Assembly (NCBI GenBank): GCA_002104985.1
Contig: MCGO01000041.1
Span: 124,001-188,000, forward strand
Length of the DNA stretch: 64,000 nucleotides
From: Rhizoclosmatium globosum
Lineage: Eukaryota; Chytridiomycota; Chytridiomycetes; Chytridiales; Chytriomycetaceae
Direction of reading: 5' to 3'
The notes below the pieces were generated by a model. That model had not been told where the DNA came from. It saw only the letters and a list, made by a program, of their open reading frames with translations, and made no database searches. This document shows positions 10,381 to 23,428 of the stretch, piece by piece; the stretch's first letter is position 1; each line of letters opens with the position of its first letter. A program made the translations under genes and the position numbers.

Positions 10381-10393
10381 GGGAAAAAGAACA

Positions 10394-13300
10394 ATGGAAG
10401 GGAACACTCGGACAGCCACTGGGTCCCCTTCAACGTACCGCTCGCCGCAACTTGAACGAAGAAGAAGAGCTACGATTGCTGTAACTGTATCACAAGCTGA
10501 AGGAACAGAATCGAATGAATCGTTGGACTTGGACAACTCAATCGCCTATTCATCCTCCAAATCACGCAAGTCAAGGCTTTCTTTCCTTGGTTCGAAGGTA
10601 CGCTATCTTTTATCTAGTTACTATACCTCCTTAATCTTATGTCATCAACAAGGTTTCATCCTTCTTTGCATCATTTGAAGCACCCTCCCTCTTCACATCT
10701 TCAGCCCTATCTCCCACGAATCCAGATTCTTCCGAAGGTGTCGATGATTCATCGCCTGAATCGATTGTTGCTGAAACACTCAGGAATCGGGGACGTAGTG
10801 CTTCTGTTCAACGGGTGGCTCAGCGGTTGAGTAAGAAGATAAATGTGAGTTAACTCTTTTGTTGCGGTATCTTTTAGTAATAGTGTATTGGTTTAGAGCC
10901 CTGCGTTGTCGCATGCTTCGTATTTACAATCTGCCAATTCATCGCCAAAAGTAATACCTGCGTACGAATTCTATCATGCCGATTTTTCGAAGAAAGAAGA
11001 GGGAGGTATTGTTGGAGAAGGGAGGGAGGATGTGAGGGGGAAGGAGAGAATTGGACGGAAGGGGGTCACGTTTGGGGATGCAGCCAAAAAGGGGAATATG
11101 TTTGTCGAAGCTATGAGTTTGTTGGCGGCTGGAGCTCGAGGAGCTGATGGTGATAATGTTAGTCCAAGCTTCTGTAAATTCACATGGTTCAATAACAAAT
11201 GACTACTCCAGCAAAAGCGAATCAACCCACGAACATCCACTTCATCAATCTCAATATCTCTTCCCCTCTCACAAACTCCACCCCCACCAGCAACAGTATC
11301 TACCGCAACTTCTTCCAAGAAAGTCTCAACAGCCCCCCAAATAGGAACATTGGACGTCTCCGACCTCTTCCCCCAAACCCTCACAGAGCTCACGTCCACG
11401 CCAGGCCTAACCCTCTTCCGTATCGAAAATATGCGACCAACCCTCCTTCCCACCTCAGACCACGGTCGATTCTGCATCGCAGACTGCTACCTCGTAATCA
11501 GCACCACAACCGACGACCCTCACCTCCAGCGCTATGACCAAACCGGCGAAAAGGGCGAAATGTCCACGGACCACCTTGTTCACACGATTTACACTTGGAT
11601 CGGGAGTCGCGCCGAGATGGATAAACGGTTTTGTTGTGCCATGTTTGCTGTTGGTGTGAAACAGCTGCTTCCCGGAGCGAGGGGTGGGATTGTGAGGGAA
11701 GCGGAGGGGGAAGAAGAAGATGCGTTTTTAGAGGTGTTTGAAGGTGTTGGTGGGATTTTATATGAAGATGAGGAGGTTGCGGCAGAGAGTGGTCTTTTTG
11801 TTGCAGAGAGGCGGAGGTTTCAGGTTAAAGTTTATGAAGTGTTCGTTGTGAAGGGGGGTAGAGGGATGGTAAGGATGAGAGTTGTTGAACCGGTGAAAGG
11901 AGGGTTGAGGAGTGATGGAGTTTATTTTGTGGATGCTGGATGGGAGCTTGTCCAGTGGAATGGTAGGGAGAGTCGGAGTGCTGTTCGGGCAAAATGTCGG
12001 CTATTGATAGATGTTGTAAATGGGGCGGATCGTGCAGGTCGTGCAAAAGTGTTTGAGGTTGAAGAGGGAGATGTTTGTGAAGTACTTGAGCGGGTTTTGC
12101 CAGATGTGGAAGTGTCTGCGGATGAGGAGGTCGAGGTTGAGCGCACTGCAGTTCTGTACAAAGTTCCGAGTGATGGAACTGGTGAGTTGAGTAATTGGAT
12201 TGTTTCACGGGAAGGTACGTTTGACGCTTTGTTCGCTGAGCTTCCCATTGATTATCGATTTCAAGAAAACGAATCTGGTTTCAGCCGATCCATGCTCGAT
12301 CCACAGGATTGTTTTATTCTCGATGCTGGAGCTGAACTATTCTTATGGATAGGAAGCAAAGCATCTGCAGCGAAAAAGTCGTTTGCATCTGAAGTGTTGG
12401 CAGTTGAGTACTTTGCTGCCATAACAACCTGCCCAACCAACTCTTTACCACCTGCATACAGAAAGTAATTCGACAATCCTACCGTCCATCCTACCTCTCT
12501 CTCCAACGTATAACCCACCACAATGAGCCCGAACCCTTCAAATTATATTTCCCAGACTGGGTAGAACCGCGAACCGAATCACTCACCCAGTCTATCCGCC
12601 GAAAACTTGCACCAGTCCCATTTAAAGTCGATGTTCGCGCACTGTATGCACCTCACCCTCTGTTGACCGGGAATGCTTCAGTGATTCACCAGGACCGATT
12701 CTTTCAAGCTATGCAAGCCATGCAAGAGGCAAATGAAAAACTTGTACAGTACACTGCGTTCGCATTTGAACGCGGTCGCTTTGTCCGGTTGGAGGATTTC
12801 GAGCGCGGTGGTGTTCACGTTTGCATGGAAGGACAGTATGCCTTTTTAGCTGTGTATGGTGGAGATGCTACGGAGCAGGTTTTGGAAGAGGATGTACGTG
12901 GGGTTATGAATGGTGCGCTTGTGTTGCAGCGAGATGAGGAGTTTAAACTTGGTGGAGAGAAGTTCCCTGTTGTTGATAGTTATTTCAGTCTCGCTTTGAA
13001 GAAAGAGGAACCGACGACTCGGCATTGTGTTATTTACTTTTGGGTGGGACGATATGCGTCGAATGTTGCAGAAAAGTCGTTTCGGTTCCATGCGAGGAAG
13101 GAACTTGAGGATGCTGTTCGGGGATTGTATGGATGTGACGTGAATGTTGTGCACGTGACGCAGGAGAGAGAGCCTGTGGAGTTACTTGCGCATTGGGGAA
13201 ATAGGAGTGTGATTCATAGAGGGACAAGGAGGCAATTGTTGAAACGGGTGAAGGAGGGGTGTGGACCTGTTTTGTATCACGTTCGAACTGATTGGAGGTT

Positions 13301-14087
13301 CAAGACTACACGTGCTGTAGAAGTTTCTTGTGCTAGTGAACGGCTTGTGAGTCGCGATTGTTTCTATGTTGGGAAAGTTGGGGGGGAGGGAGGGTTCTTG
13401 TGGACAGGAAAGAATTCTACGCTGGAGGATGGTCGCAAAGCATGTTCTGTTGCTGATCGCATCACGAGTTTCTATGGGGATGAGGAAAGTGTTGGGGTTG
13501 GTGATTCGGAGGAATCGCTTGTCGATACTGTACAAGATGGTCGTGACGAGTCTGTGCAAGAAAAGAGTATTCGCAAATCTGCAAGGCTGCTCGTGACCAA
13601 AAAAGTCCGAATTGTGGCTGAGGGACTCGAGCCTCGAGCTTTTTGGGAAGTTTTTCCAAATGGAAAACAACCATATTGTACAGGACCCATGCCGCCGCTG
13701 ATAATCAACACTGGCATCGAAGGTACAGTGGTTCCAACCAATTTACCCCGCTTGTTGGTGTGTAGCTGTGTGAAAGGCTATTTTTCAGTTGAAGAACTTC
13801 CACAATACGATCAACTGAGTCTGGATACCTCATGTTGTGCAATTTTAGATCCTGGACCACATTCTCCAGTTTATTTATGGCAAGGCTCAAGCGCAAGTGA
13901 TGTCGTTATTAAACTTAGCAAGAAAGCTGTCGAGGTTTGGTTGGAGACTCTCGACGATGGGCGAAGGAATTGGGAGGGCGAACTTGCGACGGGAGAAGTT
14001 GTTGTTGATGGAGTCATATCTGCCGCCGAAGGAGCCGAGAGTTATGAGTTTCGAAGTATGTTTTTGGGATGGGTACAGGTTGAATGA
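10394..14087 (+). CDS. Six-repeat gelsolin/villin-like actin-binding protein
   Basis: 1157 residues from exons 10394-10597, 10653-10844, 10897-11157, 11212-12402 and 12462-14087; all introns are phase 0. The first ~330 residues are Ser/Arg-rich and probably disordered. Then gelsolin repeats follow. Repeat 1: RFCIADCYLVISTTT, HTIYTWIGS, EEEDAFLEVFEG. Repeats 2-3: GVYFVDAGWELVQWNG and CFILDAGAELFLWIGS. Repeats 4-6: CVIYFWVGRYAS, DCFYVGKVGGEGGFLWTG, CCAILDPGPHSPVYLWQGS. These match the beta-strand plus 'WxG' signature of the family, which severs, caps or bundles actin in a calcium-dependent way. There is no villin headpiece at the C-terminus (ends SMFLGWVQVE). Intron 4 has an unusual GTTGAG donor. 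Confidence 0.75.
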
Positions 14088-14589
14088 GGCATGACAGAAT
14101 TCTATGATGTTTAATCGTATTTTCTAATACACATGTATTTTCATGAAAATAACAAGTTGCTGTTTTTGTGATGACAAACTTTTTGGAGAATTGAAAGAAG
14201 TGGCACCTTGTGGCTGCACGATGTTGCTGTGGAAATTGAAATGACAGCATCAATGAAGACGCCTGTCTCTCAAATCTTTCTTGATTATCCCTTTCTCGTT
14301 TCTCAATCAACGCCCTTGTCAAGTTGTGTTGTCAATTGCGACATTTCACGTCAGACCGAAAACGCCAGTTTGAACCTGAATGCTTTGACAATCCCGCCCG
14401 CAAAGAGTTGCACCTGTAACTATGGTATTATACACTGGAATACAGTTGACATTATATGTTGGTGAGCACTCAAGACTTCCATGGATATGTAATAAATTTT
14501 TTTGTAATTTGTTGGGGGCTGAAGCCAGTTTGCCAAAAGGCCAAAAAGTCGCAAGTCTCTTTTTTCTTTCACGAACTCATTTCTCAGAC
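14088..14589. other. Intergenic region upstream of the H+-ATPase gene
   Basis: 502 bases between the gelsolin-repeat gene and the start codon of the H+-ATPase. It should contain the 3' end signal of the first and the promoter of the second (AT-rich stretches such as TAATAAATTTTTTTGTAATTTG near 14490). No gene recognised. Confidence 0.4.
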
Positions 14590-17500
14590 ATGACCAACCA
14601 CGAAGGTATGTCACCCAACCGGTTCATAGTTCCAGTAGTTCTGTAACACGAGGAAGAGAGTTGTATGCAGTGTGAGAGATGGGGAGAAGGTTGGGAAAGT
14701 AGCGGATATCTTATCGCAACGTTGACAAGTGCTCACAACTTTGGCTGCCATGGCTCATGCTGCTACTACTGGCTGTGAATGTCAGTAGGAGGACTTTGGA
14801 TGTCTCGTTGAAGTGGAATCGGATGAGGATCAATCTTTGTGCTTAAATTGGATGTTGAGATGTTATCTGAGCGTGCTCTCCATTGCCCCCTCTGCTCTCA
14901 TCCCTCTTCCTTCTCCTTCCCTTCTTCATCAACTTTCAACCGTCAGTCCTGCAAGTCTTTGAAGGCTGCGCAGGCGGTGGTGGCGGCTGTTCTCTCAAAA
15001 ACAACATCCGGAAAAATTGAGCACACATCTCCATTTCCCATCACCCCTTCCATTTCCCCAACCTGTTTCAGCTTATCTGACTGTTTCATTAATAACATAT
15101 TCAATTCACAGAGAAGCACGAAGTCCTCAACTCTGACGGCAAGAAGCCATTGAAGATGGAGGAGGCGATCCACGTTGAGGTTGCCGACGACATCCCACCA
15201 GAGTTGGAGGCCCTCCTCCACACTGAGCCTCTCCACGGTCTCACTGACACTGAGGTTGCTGAGCGTACTGCTCAGTTCGGTCTCAACGAGATTCCAGAGA
15301 ACAAGACCAACCCTCTCCTCAAGTTCTTGTCCTACTTCTTGGGTCCTATCTCCTACCTTTTGGAAATCGCCTGTATTCTCTCTGGTGTTTTCGAGGACTG
15401 GATTGACTTCGGTATCTTGCTCGCTGTCTTGATCATCAACGCCTGTATTGGTTTCTTCGAGGAGGCCCGTGCTGAGTCTGCCTTGGACGCCCTCAAGAAC
15501 ACTCTTGCCTTGAAGTCTCGTTGTTGGAGAAACGGAAAGCTCGTCGAGGTTGATTCTAACACCCTTGTTCCAGGAGACATCATTGCTCTCCGTCTTGGTG
15601 ACATTATCCCAGCTGATTGTCGTCTTTTGGGTGTTGGTGTTACTGGTGAAATCTCCGAGGGTACTCTCCAGATCGATCAGTCTGCCCTTACTGGTGAATC
15701 TCTCCCTGTCCAGAAGGGTAAGGGTGCTACCGCTTACTCTTCCGCTATTGTCAAGCAAGGTCAGATGTTGGCTGTCGTTACCAAGACTGGTATCAACACT
15801 TACATTGGTCGTGCTGCCAACCTCATCTCCATCACTACTGAGGAGGGTCACTTCCAGAAGATCATTAACTCTATCGGTAACTTCTTGGTCATCATCACTT
15901 GTGTAAGTTCGTTTTTTGTTTTCATTCAATTTGCTTACAGTAGACATCTCCACAGGGAATGGCTGTCGTTCTCTTCTTCGTTCGTACCTGGGCTGTCCCA
16001 GAGGACAAGAATGCTGCTCTTGGAGAACGTGTCAAGTCTGCTCTCTTGGAAGTCTTGGTTTTGACTATTGCTGCCATTCCAGTCGGTCTCCCAACTATCA
16101 TGTCCGTTACCATGGCTGTCGGTGCTTCCCAGCTCGCTAAGAAGGAGGTTATCGTCAAGCGTTTGACTGCCATTGAAGAACTTGCGTCCGTCTCCATTCT
16201 CTGCTCTGACAAGACTGGTACTTTGACCCTTAACCAACTCTCCTTCGATGTTCCATACTTGTCCAACAAGGGAAACACCACCGACGACTTCCACGGAACC
16301 GGTGTTCCATACACTGAACAGGACCTCCTCTTGGCCTCTTTCTTCGCCTCTGAGCCAGGAGCCCAGGACGCCATTGAGTCCGCTATCCGTAAGGCTGCCC
16401 AAAACCGTGTCACTATCCTCAAGGAACGTGCCAACCAGGACCACCACATCCCAGGTTACAAGGTCAACAACTTTATTCCATTCAACCCAACCTCCAAGTA
16501 CACTGAAGCTACTGTCACTGACCTTGCCACTGGTAAGCAGTTCCGTACCATCAAGGGAGCTCCACAGGTTATCGTCCGTATGGTCGGTGGACACGATGAG
16601 GCTACCGCTGCTGTCAACGACTTCGCCCGCCGTGGTCTCCGTGCTCTGGGTGTTGCCCGCACTATCGACGACGCCATGACCAAGTTTGAAATGATTGGTA
16701 TGATCTCCCTCCTTGACCCACCACGTCCAGACTCTGCCCACACCATCGACGAATGCCACAAGCTCGGTATCTCCGTTAAGATGATCACCGGAGACCAACA
16801 GATTATCGGAAAGGAAGTTGCTCACCGTCTCGGAATGAACCGTACTATTTTGGATGCCTCCAAGTTGATGGATGCTTCTCTTGACGAGGAGGCTCTTATC
16901 GACCGTTGCGAGAAGTGTGATGGTTTTGCCCAGGTTATCCCAGAACACAAGTACAAGGTTGTTGAGTTGCTCCAGAAGCGTGGCTACCTCGTTGGTATGA
17001 CTGGTGACGGTGTTAACGATGCCCCAGCTTTGAAGAAGGCCAACGTCGGTATTGCTGTCGAGGGTTGTACTGATGCCGCCCGTTCCGCTGCCGATATCGT
17101 CTTGCTTGCTGCCGGTCTTTCCACCATCATTGACGGTGTCAAGACTTCCCGTGCCATTTTCCAGAGAATGAGATCTTACGCCTTGTACCGTATTGCCTCC
17201 ACTATCCACTTCTTGTTGTTCTTCTTCATCTCCATTTGTGCCTACGGATTCTCTCTCCCACCAAGATTGATTATTTTGATTGCCGTGTTAAACGACGCTG
17301 CCACTCTCGTTATCTCTGTCGACAATGCTCAGATTTCCCAACGTCCAGACAAGTGGAGACTCGGACAGCTCATCACCCTCTCCTTCGTCCTTGGTTTCTT
17401 GTTGATGGTTATCTCCTGGGCTCACTTCTTCATTGCTCACTATGGATTCGGTTACACCCAGCACTCTTACGACAATTACCCAGATGAGGCGAATGCCGGT

Positions 17501-18007
17501 GTCCTCCAGACCATTATGTACCTCCAGATTTCTTCCTGCCCACACTTCGTCATCTTCTCTACTCGTCTCCCAGGTTACTTCTACGAAAACATGCCATCCT
17601 GGATCTTCATCCTCGCTGTTGCTGGTACTCAAGTCTTTGCTATGTTCATGTCCATCTTTGGTATCCGCGCTCTTGATGCCACTGCTATTGGATGGGGTTG
17701 GGGTGTTGGAGTTCTCGCTATCTCCACTGTTATGTTCATGTTGCTCGACATTGTCAAGGTCCAGATTATCCGTAAGTGGTCCTTCGACTTGACTGTCAAG
17801 TTGTACCCAACCAAGGCTAGAAAGGCTGAGTTGGAGGCTCGTCTCGTCAAGCGTGCTTTGCTTACCCGTGTTAACGCCAACATTGTTAAGGCCCGTAAGA
17901 CTTACTACATGGTTTTGGGTGTTGTTGCCTGGAAGAAGGCTCTTGCCCACTCCAAGAAGGGAAAGCTTTACGCTGGTAACTCTGACAGCACTGTTGCCAT
18001 CAACTAG
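14590..18007 (+). CDS. PMA1: Plasma-membrane P-type H+-ATPase (P3A), Pma1 type
   Basis: Pumps protons out of the cell at the cost of ATP and sets membrane potential and cytosolic pH. 952 residues from exons 14590-14605 (only 16 nt), 15112-15902 and 15956-18007. The second intron is 53 nt; the first is 506 nt, long for this window and a likely place for regulation. Motifs: SALTGESLPV (actuator domain), CSDKTGTLTLNQ with the phosphorylated Asp, KGAPQ (nucleotide site), MITGDQ, and MTGDGVNDAPALKKA. Ten hydrophobic spans are apparent, four before and six after the cytosolic loop. Codons end mostly in C or T, unlike neighbours, as expected for a highly expressed gene. The basic C-terminal tail (LYPTKARKAELEAR...) would be the autoinhibitory region. 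Confidence 0.95.
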
Positions 18008-18243
18008 ATTGCAGGGTTAGCCTGAACTCTCTTGTTTCTTTTCTCTGTCATGTCGTGATTTGGTTGCATTGTGGTGTTTCGAATATCATTTATGCTGCTT
18101 GTGGTTAGACTCTCTCGTTATTTGGTTTTTCAGTTCTCATTTTAATTTTTCTTAGTTGTTACCTCTTTCTTTGTTGTTATACATTTATGAATCATTAAAA
18201 GCGAATTGAAACCTTAAAAGTCCATTTCGAGGTGGCTGTCAAA

Positions 18244-20373
18244 ATGGATGACGACAAACAGAAAACACCTGCACCTCACAACAAGTCCCCAACGTGTAGC
18301 CCAATAAGACGACGAAGGCGGCTCACTTTCTTGATCGCACTATTTATTCTGGCACTTTGGTTCTGGTTCCAAACATCCACCGCATATCATCATTTTGCAC
18401 TTCCAACAGACACGGACTTATCAAAAGCTCTCATTCGGACTGTAACTGTGACCAAAACAGTCACTGAAGCATACTCCAATCCAACTGCTAGACCAACACC
18501 AGAACAACCCCACATTCGACAAATTACAAACCAAACACACCTGAATATATCCTCCCTCCTTCTCAAGTCTTCAGTCCCAATCACACAATACAAAAAACAA
18601 ATCCCAAACCTAATACTTCGAACATGGAAAACCTCATCGCGTTCAGAGATCTTCAATCCGAACACAACAAAAACAAACACATCCGATATTCCTGCCTGGT
18701 TTCAGTCATGGGAGGCGTTAAACCCGCAACATGTACAGCTCATCTTTTCAAACTCTGAGTCGGACCGCTTTGTGGAAGGATTCTTTTCTTCTTGGGTTGT
18801 ACAATCCTACTATCGTCTTCCACGAACAGTCATGCGCTCAGACCTGGTCAGATACCTCCTCTTATACTATTTTGGTGGAATATACACGGATATGGATACA
18901 CAGTGCCTTCAGCCAATATACAAATGGACTGCAGGACGGGATGGTGTTTCGGTTCTAATTGGTGTCGAGAACGCGCGTGGACGAAGAGATAATTTGAATC
19001 AGTGGACGATTGGTGCGGCGGCTGGGCATCCATTGTTGGCGATGGTTGTGTGGGATGTTGTGAATGGGATTCATAAATTGAGTGACGAGGAGTTGCGTGA
19101 TCCCGGGAGGCTGTTGTATATTACTGGACCAGGGGTCTGGAAGCCGGCTGTGTATCGGTATTTGGAGGAAGTTGTTGGTATTGATGGCGTTAGAGATGTG
19201 TCGTTTTTATGGGATGGTGAACGACTTTTTGGTAAGTTGCATCGATATTCGCTTCTTTCATTTGACGATTTGGCGTAGATGATATCATGATTCTAGGTAA
19301 AACACTTCTCAGTCCCTTGAATCCAGAGAATCCAAAGGCTCTTTCTATCCATTATGGTACTGGAAAATTGGAAGGAGGTTGGAAAACTATCAATGATACT
19401 TCGATATTGTATATTCCAAACCATCTATCTTCACTGCGCAGCTACGAGCTGTTTGAGCAGTCTGTTGAAGGTTGGACTCACAAACCTCTTCTGAATAGCA
19501 TTGTCTCCTCAAAAAATCCACCCACCAGCAGCAACATTCAAATCCCGAAGCAGATTGCTCAGATTTGGTGGACATCGGACTCATCACTCCTGTCTTCATT
19601 CTATCAACGTATTCAATCGTCTTGGATACGCTTGAACCCTGGATACACATATACACTTTTTGAAGATACAAAGATGGATGCATGGATCAAAAAATATGCT
19701 TCAGATCATGAAAAGAAAGTATATTTCAAAGCGGGTTTGTTGCATCAACGAGTCGGTGTCTTCAAGATTCTGTGGTTGATCAAGTCTGGCGGTGTTTTCG
19801 CAGATATTGATACCGAATGTTTACATCCAATCGATACATGGCGTTTAGGATTGGATGGAGTCGGTCTTGCCGTTGGAATCCAGGTATTTCCGTGCGTGTG
19901 AGTAACAACCAATTGACTTCATACTTTAGAACCAAACACAAACCCCCCTGCCACACATTGCAAAACACACCATTTTTTCTGCACCAAATCACCCCCTCCT
20001 TGTATCGTACTTCAAAACACGTCTAGCTCCTTTCATATCGTCCACATCCAAAAAACAGCTCCGTGCAACACTGCCATACAAACTCCTCCACCACGACTGG
20101 TTTGATGCACATCTCTTCACGTATTTGCGCGAAAAAGGTGGAATCGATCTTCCAAAGCAACTTCCGAACTGTTCGTGGGAATGCACCGTTCGTGTTGGAG
20201 ATGTCGTATTATTTGGGCAGAGCATGTTTCGGCCAGATGATTTGGATCGAAATATCTCATTGGTCAAGAATTATGATTTGGTGTGGCATCGAGAGAGAAC
20301 GTGGAGTGTTGGGTGGCCGGAACTGGAGGCAGACTTTGAGGAGAAAGTGGGGGACAATGAAAAAGGGAAATAA
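18244..20373 (+). CDS. Golgi-type glycosyltransferase with two GT32-like DXD domains
   Basis: 672 residues from exons 18244-19231, 19297-19883 and 19930-20373. Short basic cytosolic tail (RRRRR) followed by a signal-anchor (LTFLIALFILALWFWF), typical of type II Golgi enzymes. Two catalytic-like units follow. Unit 1: IPNLILRTWKT, LVRYLLLYYFGGIYTDMDTQC. Unit 2: IPKQIAQIWWT, FKILWLIKSGGVFADIDTEC. Both carry the 'GG-Y/F-x-D-x-D' sugar-nucleotide motif of the Och1/MIPC mannosyltransferase superfamily (Gly_transf_sug). The likely role is transfer of mannose or another hexose to glycoproteins or lipids. Two complete-looking DXD units in one chain are unusual. I chose ATG 18244, since the frame's earlier opening has no ATG. 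Confidence 0.75.
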
Positions 20374-20634
20374 ATTCTGAATAAATTCAGATGCCAAACA
20401 AAACAAGGTTTAAAAGTTGAGTATACTTTGGATCCCACGATTAAATGCACTTGAAAGTGGAAGCTGTGTGAACAGCCAACTCAGCGATCTAGATATTTTA
20501 TGCTGGACATGTTTTGATAAAAAACATTATCAAAACATAACATTTACTGCCTTCGTTGAAATCGCAGTTTATTGTTCTATGGATTTCAAAAACAATAGAC
20601 ACAATTAACAATCCCAATCTAAGAGGTCCTACAT

Positions 20635-23008
20635 TTACTTTGCATTCTCCTGCTCCGCCTTCTTGACAGCCTCCGCCTTCACTCGATGCCATGCACTCAC
20701 CAAAACCCCTCTCACGTTATACACACTCTCCATATCCCGTGGCTGCTCATTATAACTCGTATCCACAGCTTTACATACAATCTCCACAGGACCTTCCTTC
20801 GTAACAGGTACAGAGGCCTCCCAATGCGTCCACGCCCATTCCTTCCCGGCTTCTTGTCCTGGTCGTGTCAGCTTAGCATCCGTCCACGTCTTTCCACCGT
20901 CAACCGAGACGTCCACACGAACGATTCCACGACCTCCTCCCGACCAAGCGAATCCTTTGATCCCAGTCGCGCGACCTTCAACAACAGGTACAGTTTCGTT
21001 CGGCTGTGGAACAGTGACGCACGATTGGACAGGCATTTCTTGGATGCTTACAGCGGTGGAGTAATCGCTCTCTTCAAGAGTCTTGCTGGGTCCGAAGCCT
21101 TTGTAATCGCGTTGCTGCCAATGGGACTCGGATTCGTCTTCGGCGAGGGTTATTTTCGTTACCCATTTGACAGAACGAGCGGCTACGTGGCCGGGGACGA
21201 GAGCGCGGACGGGCCAGCCGTGGTCTTTTGGGAGGGGAGAGCCGTTCATTGCGAAGGTCAATAGACAGTCACCGCGTGGGTCTAAGGCTTTGTGGGATGG
21301 AATCGAGGCGCCGTATCTGTATTGTTATTTGGTTGGTAACAATTAGATGCTGAAGGGAAGTAAAAGTTGATATTACCCTTCGGCACCGTGGAATTGGACG
21401 TGTTTGATCTTGTCGGCCCATTCTTTTGGGACTGGTCCGATACTTTGTTCAATAACGTCTTTTAGGAGAACTCCAGTCCATATCGCGTTTGAGATTGCTC
21501 CTTGGGTCCATTGTAATCCTTTGACAGGCTTCGCATCGTGCATTTCTTTTCTTCTGTTTCCCGCGCATTGCAGTGTTGTCATAACGTCGTGGTGCTCAAA
21601 TTTACGTTGCAAGTCTTTGAGTGTAAGTGTGATTGGATCTGTTGCGAAATCGTTATTAGTTGAAATGGACATTAGGTTCTTTTCTCCTCCTCCAGTTCCA
21701 GAAATGACATTAACCATCATTCGTCCATTGTAGCCCCCTTTTCCCCCCAACCATAAATAAACAAGGAAATATTAAGACATACTTTTCACCCAAGGCGCAT
21801 CAATCTCAAGTGTATATTCTTCCACATCAATCTCGGGCACAGGCAAATGATTTCTCACGAAAAACAAGTTATTTGGAGTCACAAAGTCACGCGTCAAGAG
21901 TTCTGGCGGTGTTTCGGCGTTACAAGGGCGATCGGAGCGAGAAATGAGGAGAGGGTCACGGATTGGATCGTTTTCAAAGAGACGTTCGAGGGCGGAAGTA
22001 ATGGCGGATTGGTCGTCACGGGTCGCGTTGTAGGTTGGGTCTTGGTCGGCGGGGATTAAGTTTCTGGTTGGATATGCCCAAGGTTAGGTGGTGTTTTAGG
22101 AAATCGTTTCGCTCTGAATGCCTTTCTTTCTTTTGTCCGACTTCAAAAGTGGACTGTTCATACCACGTAGTCTTTCCTAAACGCTCCAAGAAGATTCGTT
22201 TCAACTTCGAATTCAAGTTTCCAAACTTCATCAATTTGATTACTCCGCTAGCTATCATCTATCCTCAACTAAGAGATTAACAAATCCTCACACTTTCTTC
22301 GTTACTCAGTCCATCTTCGAGAATTTCCACATCAGCCATTCAACAGTCTTTTCACCACTGTAACTCCACTCCACTACAATCTAGCCTGATGTATGCTTAC
22401 CCAATTCTGTAAGACTCCAAAAGCTCCTTAGTTTCAGGCGAGTTATGAAGCGAAAAGATGGCCCAGAAAGCATCAATAGAGTGTCCTGCAGCAAGAAGGA
22501 TTCGTTCGCCACCCCTATCATCCAACGGTTAATACTTTAATAAAATGATAAAAAAAGCCAAAGAAAGTACGAACGGATGAATATCGACGAAATCGGTGAT
22601 ATCATAGACACCATCATTTGACGTGACCCAAATCCCCGTTTCCTTTGTAGTGTGGGAACGGACATCACCGCGGGTGAACAGAGATTGTTTTGATTGTTTT
22701 GGTGATTGGGTTTCGGTTTGAGAGGGAGCGTGTGGGTTTGAGTAGGAGTACAATGCTGCGAGAGAGATGCCGAGACCAAGACCAAGGCTGAGTTGGACGG
22801 TGGATGATTTGATCCAATTGGAAGAAGAGTGAGTAGTCTTGGAAGTAGCAGAAGTAGATGTAGACGAAGAGAAGGGTCTGAACAAAGACGGTGTTGATGG
22901 TTGGTACAAGACCCTTGTCCCTCTGACACTAACAAGTCCCCTATGTCCAAATAATGTTCCAGGAGACGGTGATGCTCCTTTCAACAAAGTTCTGCGCAGA
23001 GCCGACAT
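20635..23008 (-). CDS. SUOX: Sulfite oxidase with cytochrome b5 domain, mitochondrial
   Basis: Oxidises sulfite to sulfate and passes electrons to cytochrome c in the intermembrane space. 590 residues from exons 22575-23008, 22401-22514, 21783-22063, 21377-21638 and 20635-21316. The N-terminus is an Arg/Ser-rich presequence (MSALRRTLLKGASPS) followed by a hydrophobic segment (VQLSLGLGLGISLAALY), giving a bipartite intermembrane-space signal. Next the cytochrome b5 domain: VYDITDFVDIHPGGE with the first haem His, and AAGHSIDAFW with the second. The molybdopterin domain has RNHLPVP and TTLQCAGNRRKEM with the Cys that ligands Mo. The C-terminal dimerisation domain shows KGFAWSGGGRGIVRVDVS. Intron 2 is about 337 nt. 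All phases are consistent. Confidence 0.9.
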
Positions 23009-23104
23009 TCAAAATGAGATCAAAGAGAAACTCGAATCGTTGTAAATCAACGGTTTTGTCTAAACAACAACGTGGAAAATCGAAAAGGGAAATCACCTGA
23101 TTCA

Positions 23105-23428
23105 ATGACCTCCGATTTGCTCCGAGCATCACCCTTTCCTTTTTCCACTTCACTGAATCCACTTTCACATTATATTCTCATTTACAAATGTCACAAAGAA
23201 GAAGAACGTGAGGTCCTTTTCCAACTAGCAACCGATGGGCCACAGGGATTTGCATCCAGACTGTTTTCAAAAATGCTTTTCATGACAATATCTGTCTCCA
23301 AATTAATATGGAAACCGATTTTGAAGAGGTTTATGTATCAGAGAGGCTTGAGAGTCTTTGAAAGTGTAAGTGATATCATCAACCACAGTCATAGATACGC
23401 TTCAAATTTCATTGACGATATCAGATGA
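23105..23428 (+). CDS. Hypothetical small ORF
   Basis: Open frame of 107 residues starting MTSDLLRASPFPF, divergent from the sulfite oxidase gene (start codons 96 bp apart). It is fairly hydrophobic and basic in its second half (KLIWKPILKRFMYQRG). A possible donor (GTAAGT at 23366) would shorten the C-terminus to FESS. I recognise no family. It could be a real small protein or transcribed non-coding DNA. Confidence 0.25.
   Translation: MTSDLLRASPFPFSTSLNPLSHYILIYKCHKEEEREVLFQLATDGPQGFASRLFSKMLFMTISVSKLIWKPILKRFMYQRGLRVFESVSDIINHSHRYASNFIDDIR

Noticed and set aside
14943..17950. Long minus-strand open frames against the H+-ATPase gene (336, 424, 220 codons and others)
   Set aside because: They are by-products of codon bias on the plus strand, composition is Ser/Asn/Gly-rich without domain patterns, and no splice or start context supports them.
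23105..23428. Small open frame as a mitochondrial protein
   Set aside because: Basic and hydrophobic composition alone is not evidence; kept only as a low-confidence ORF.
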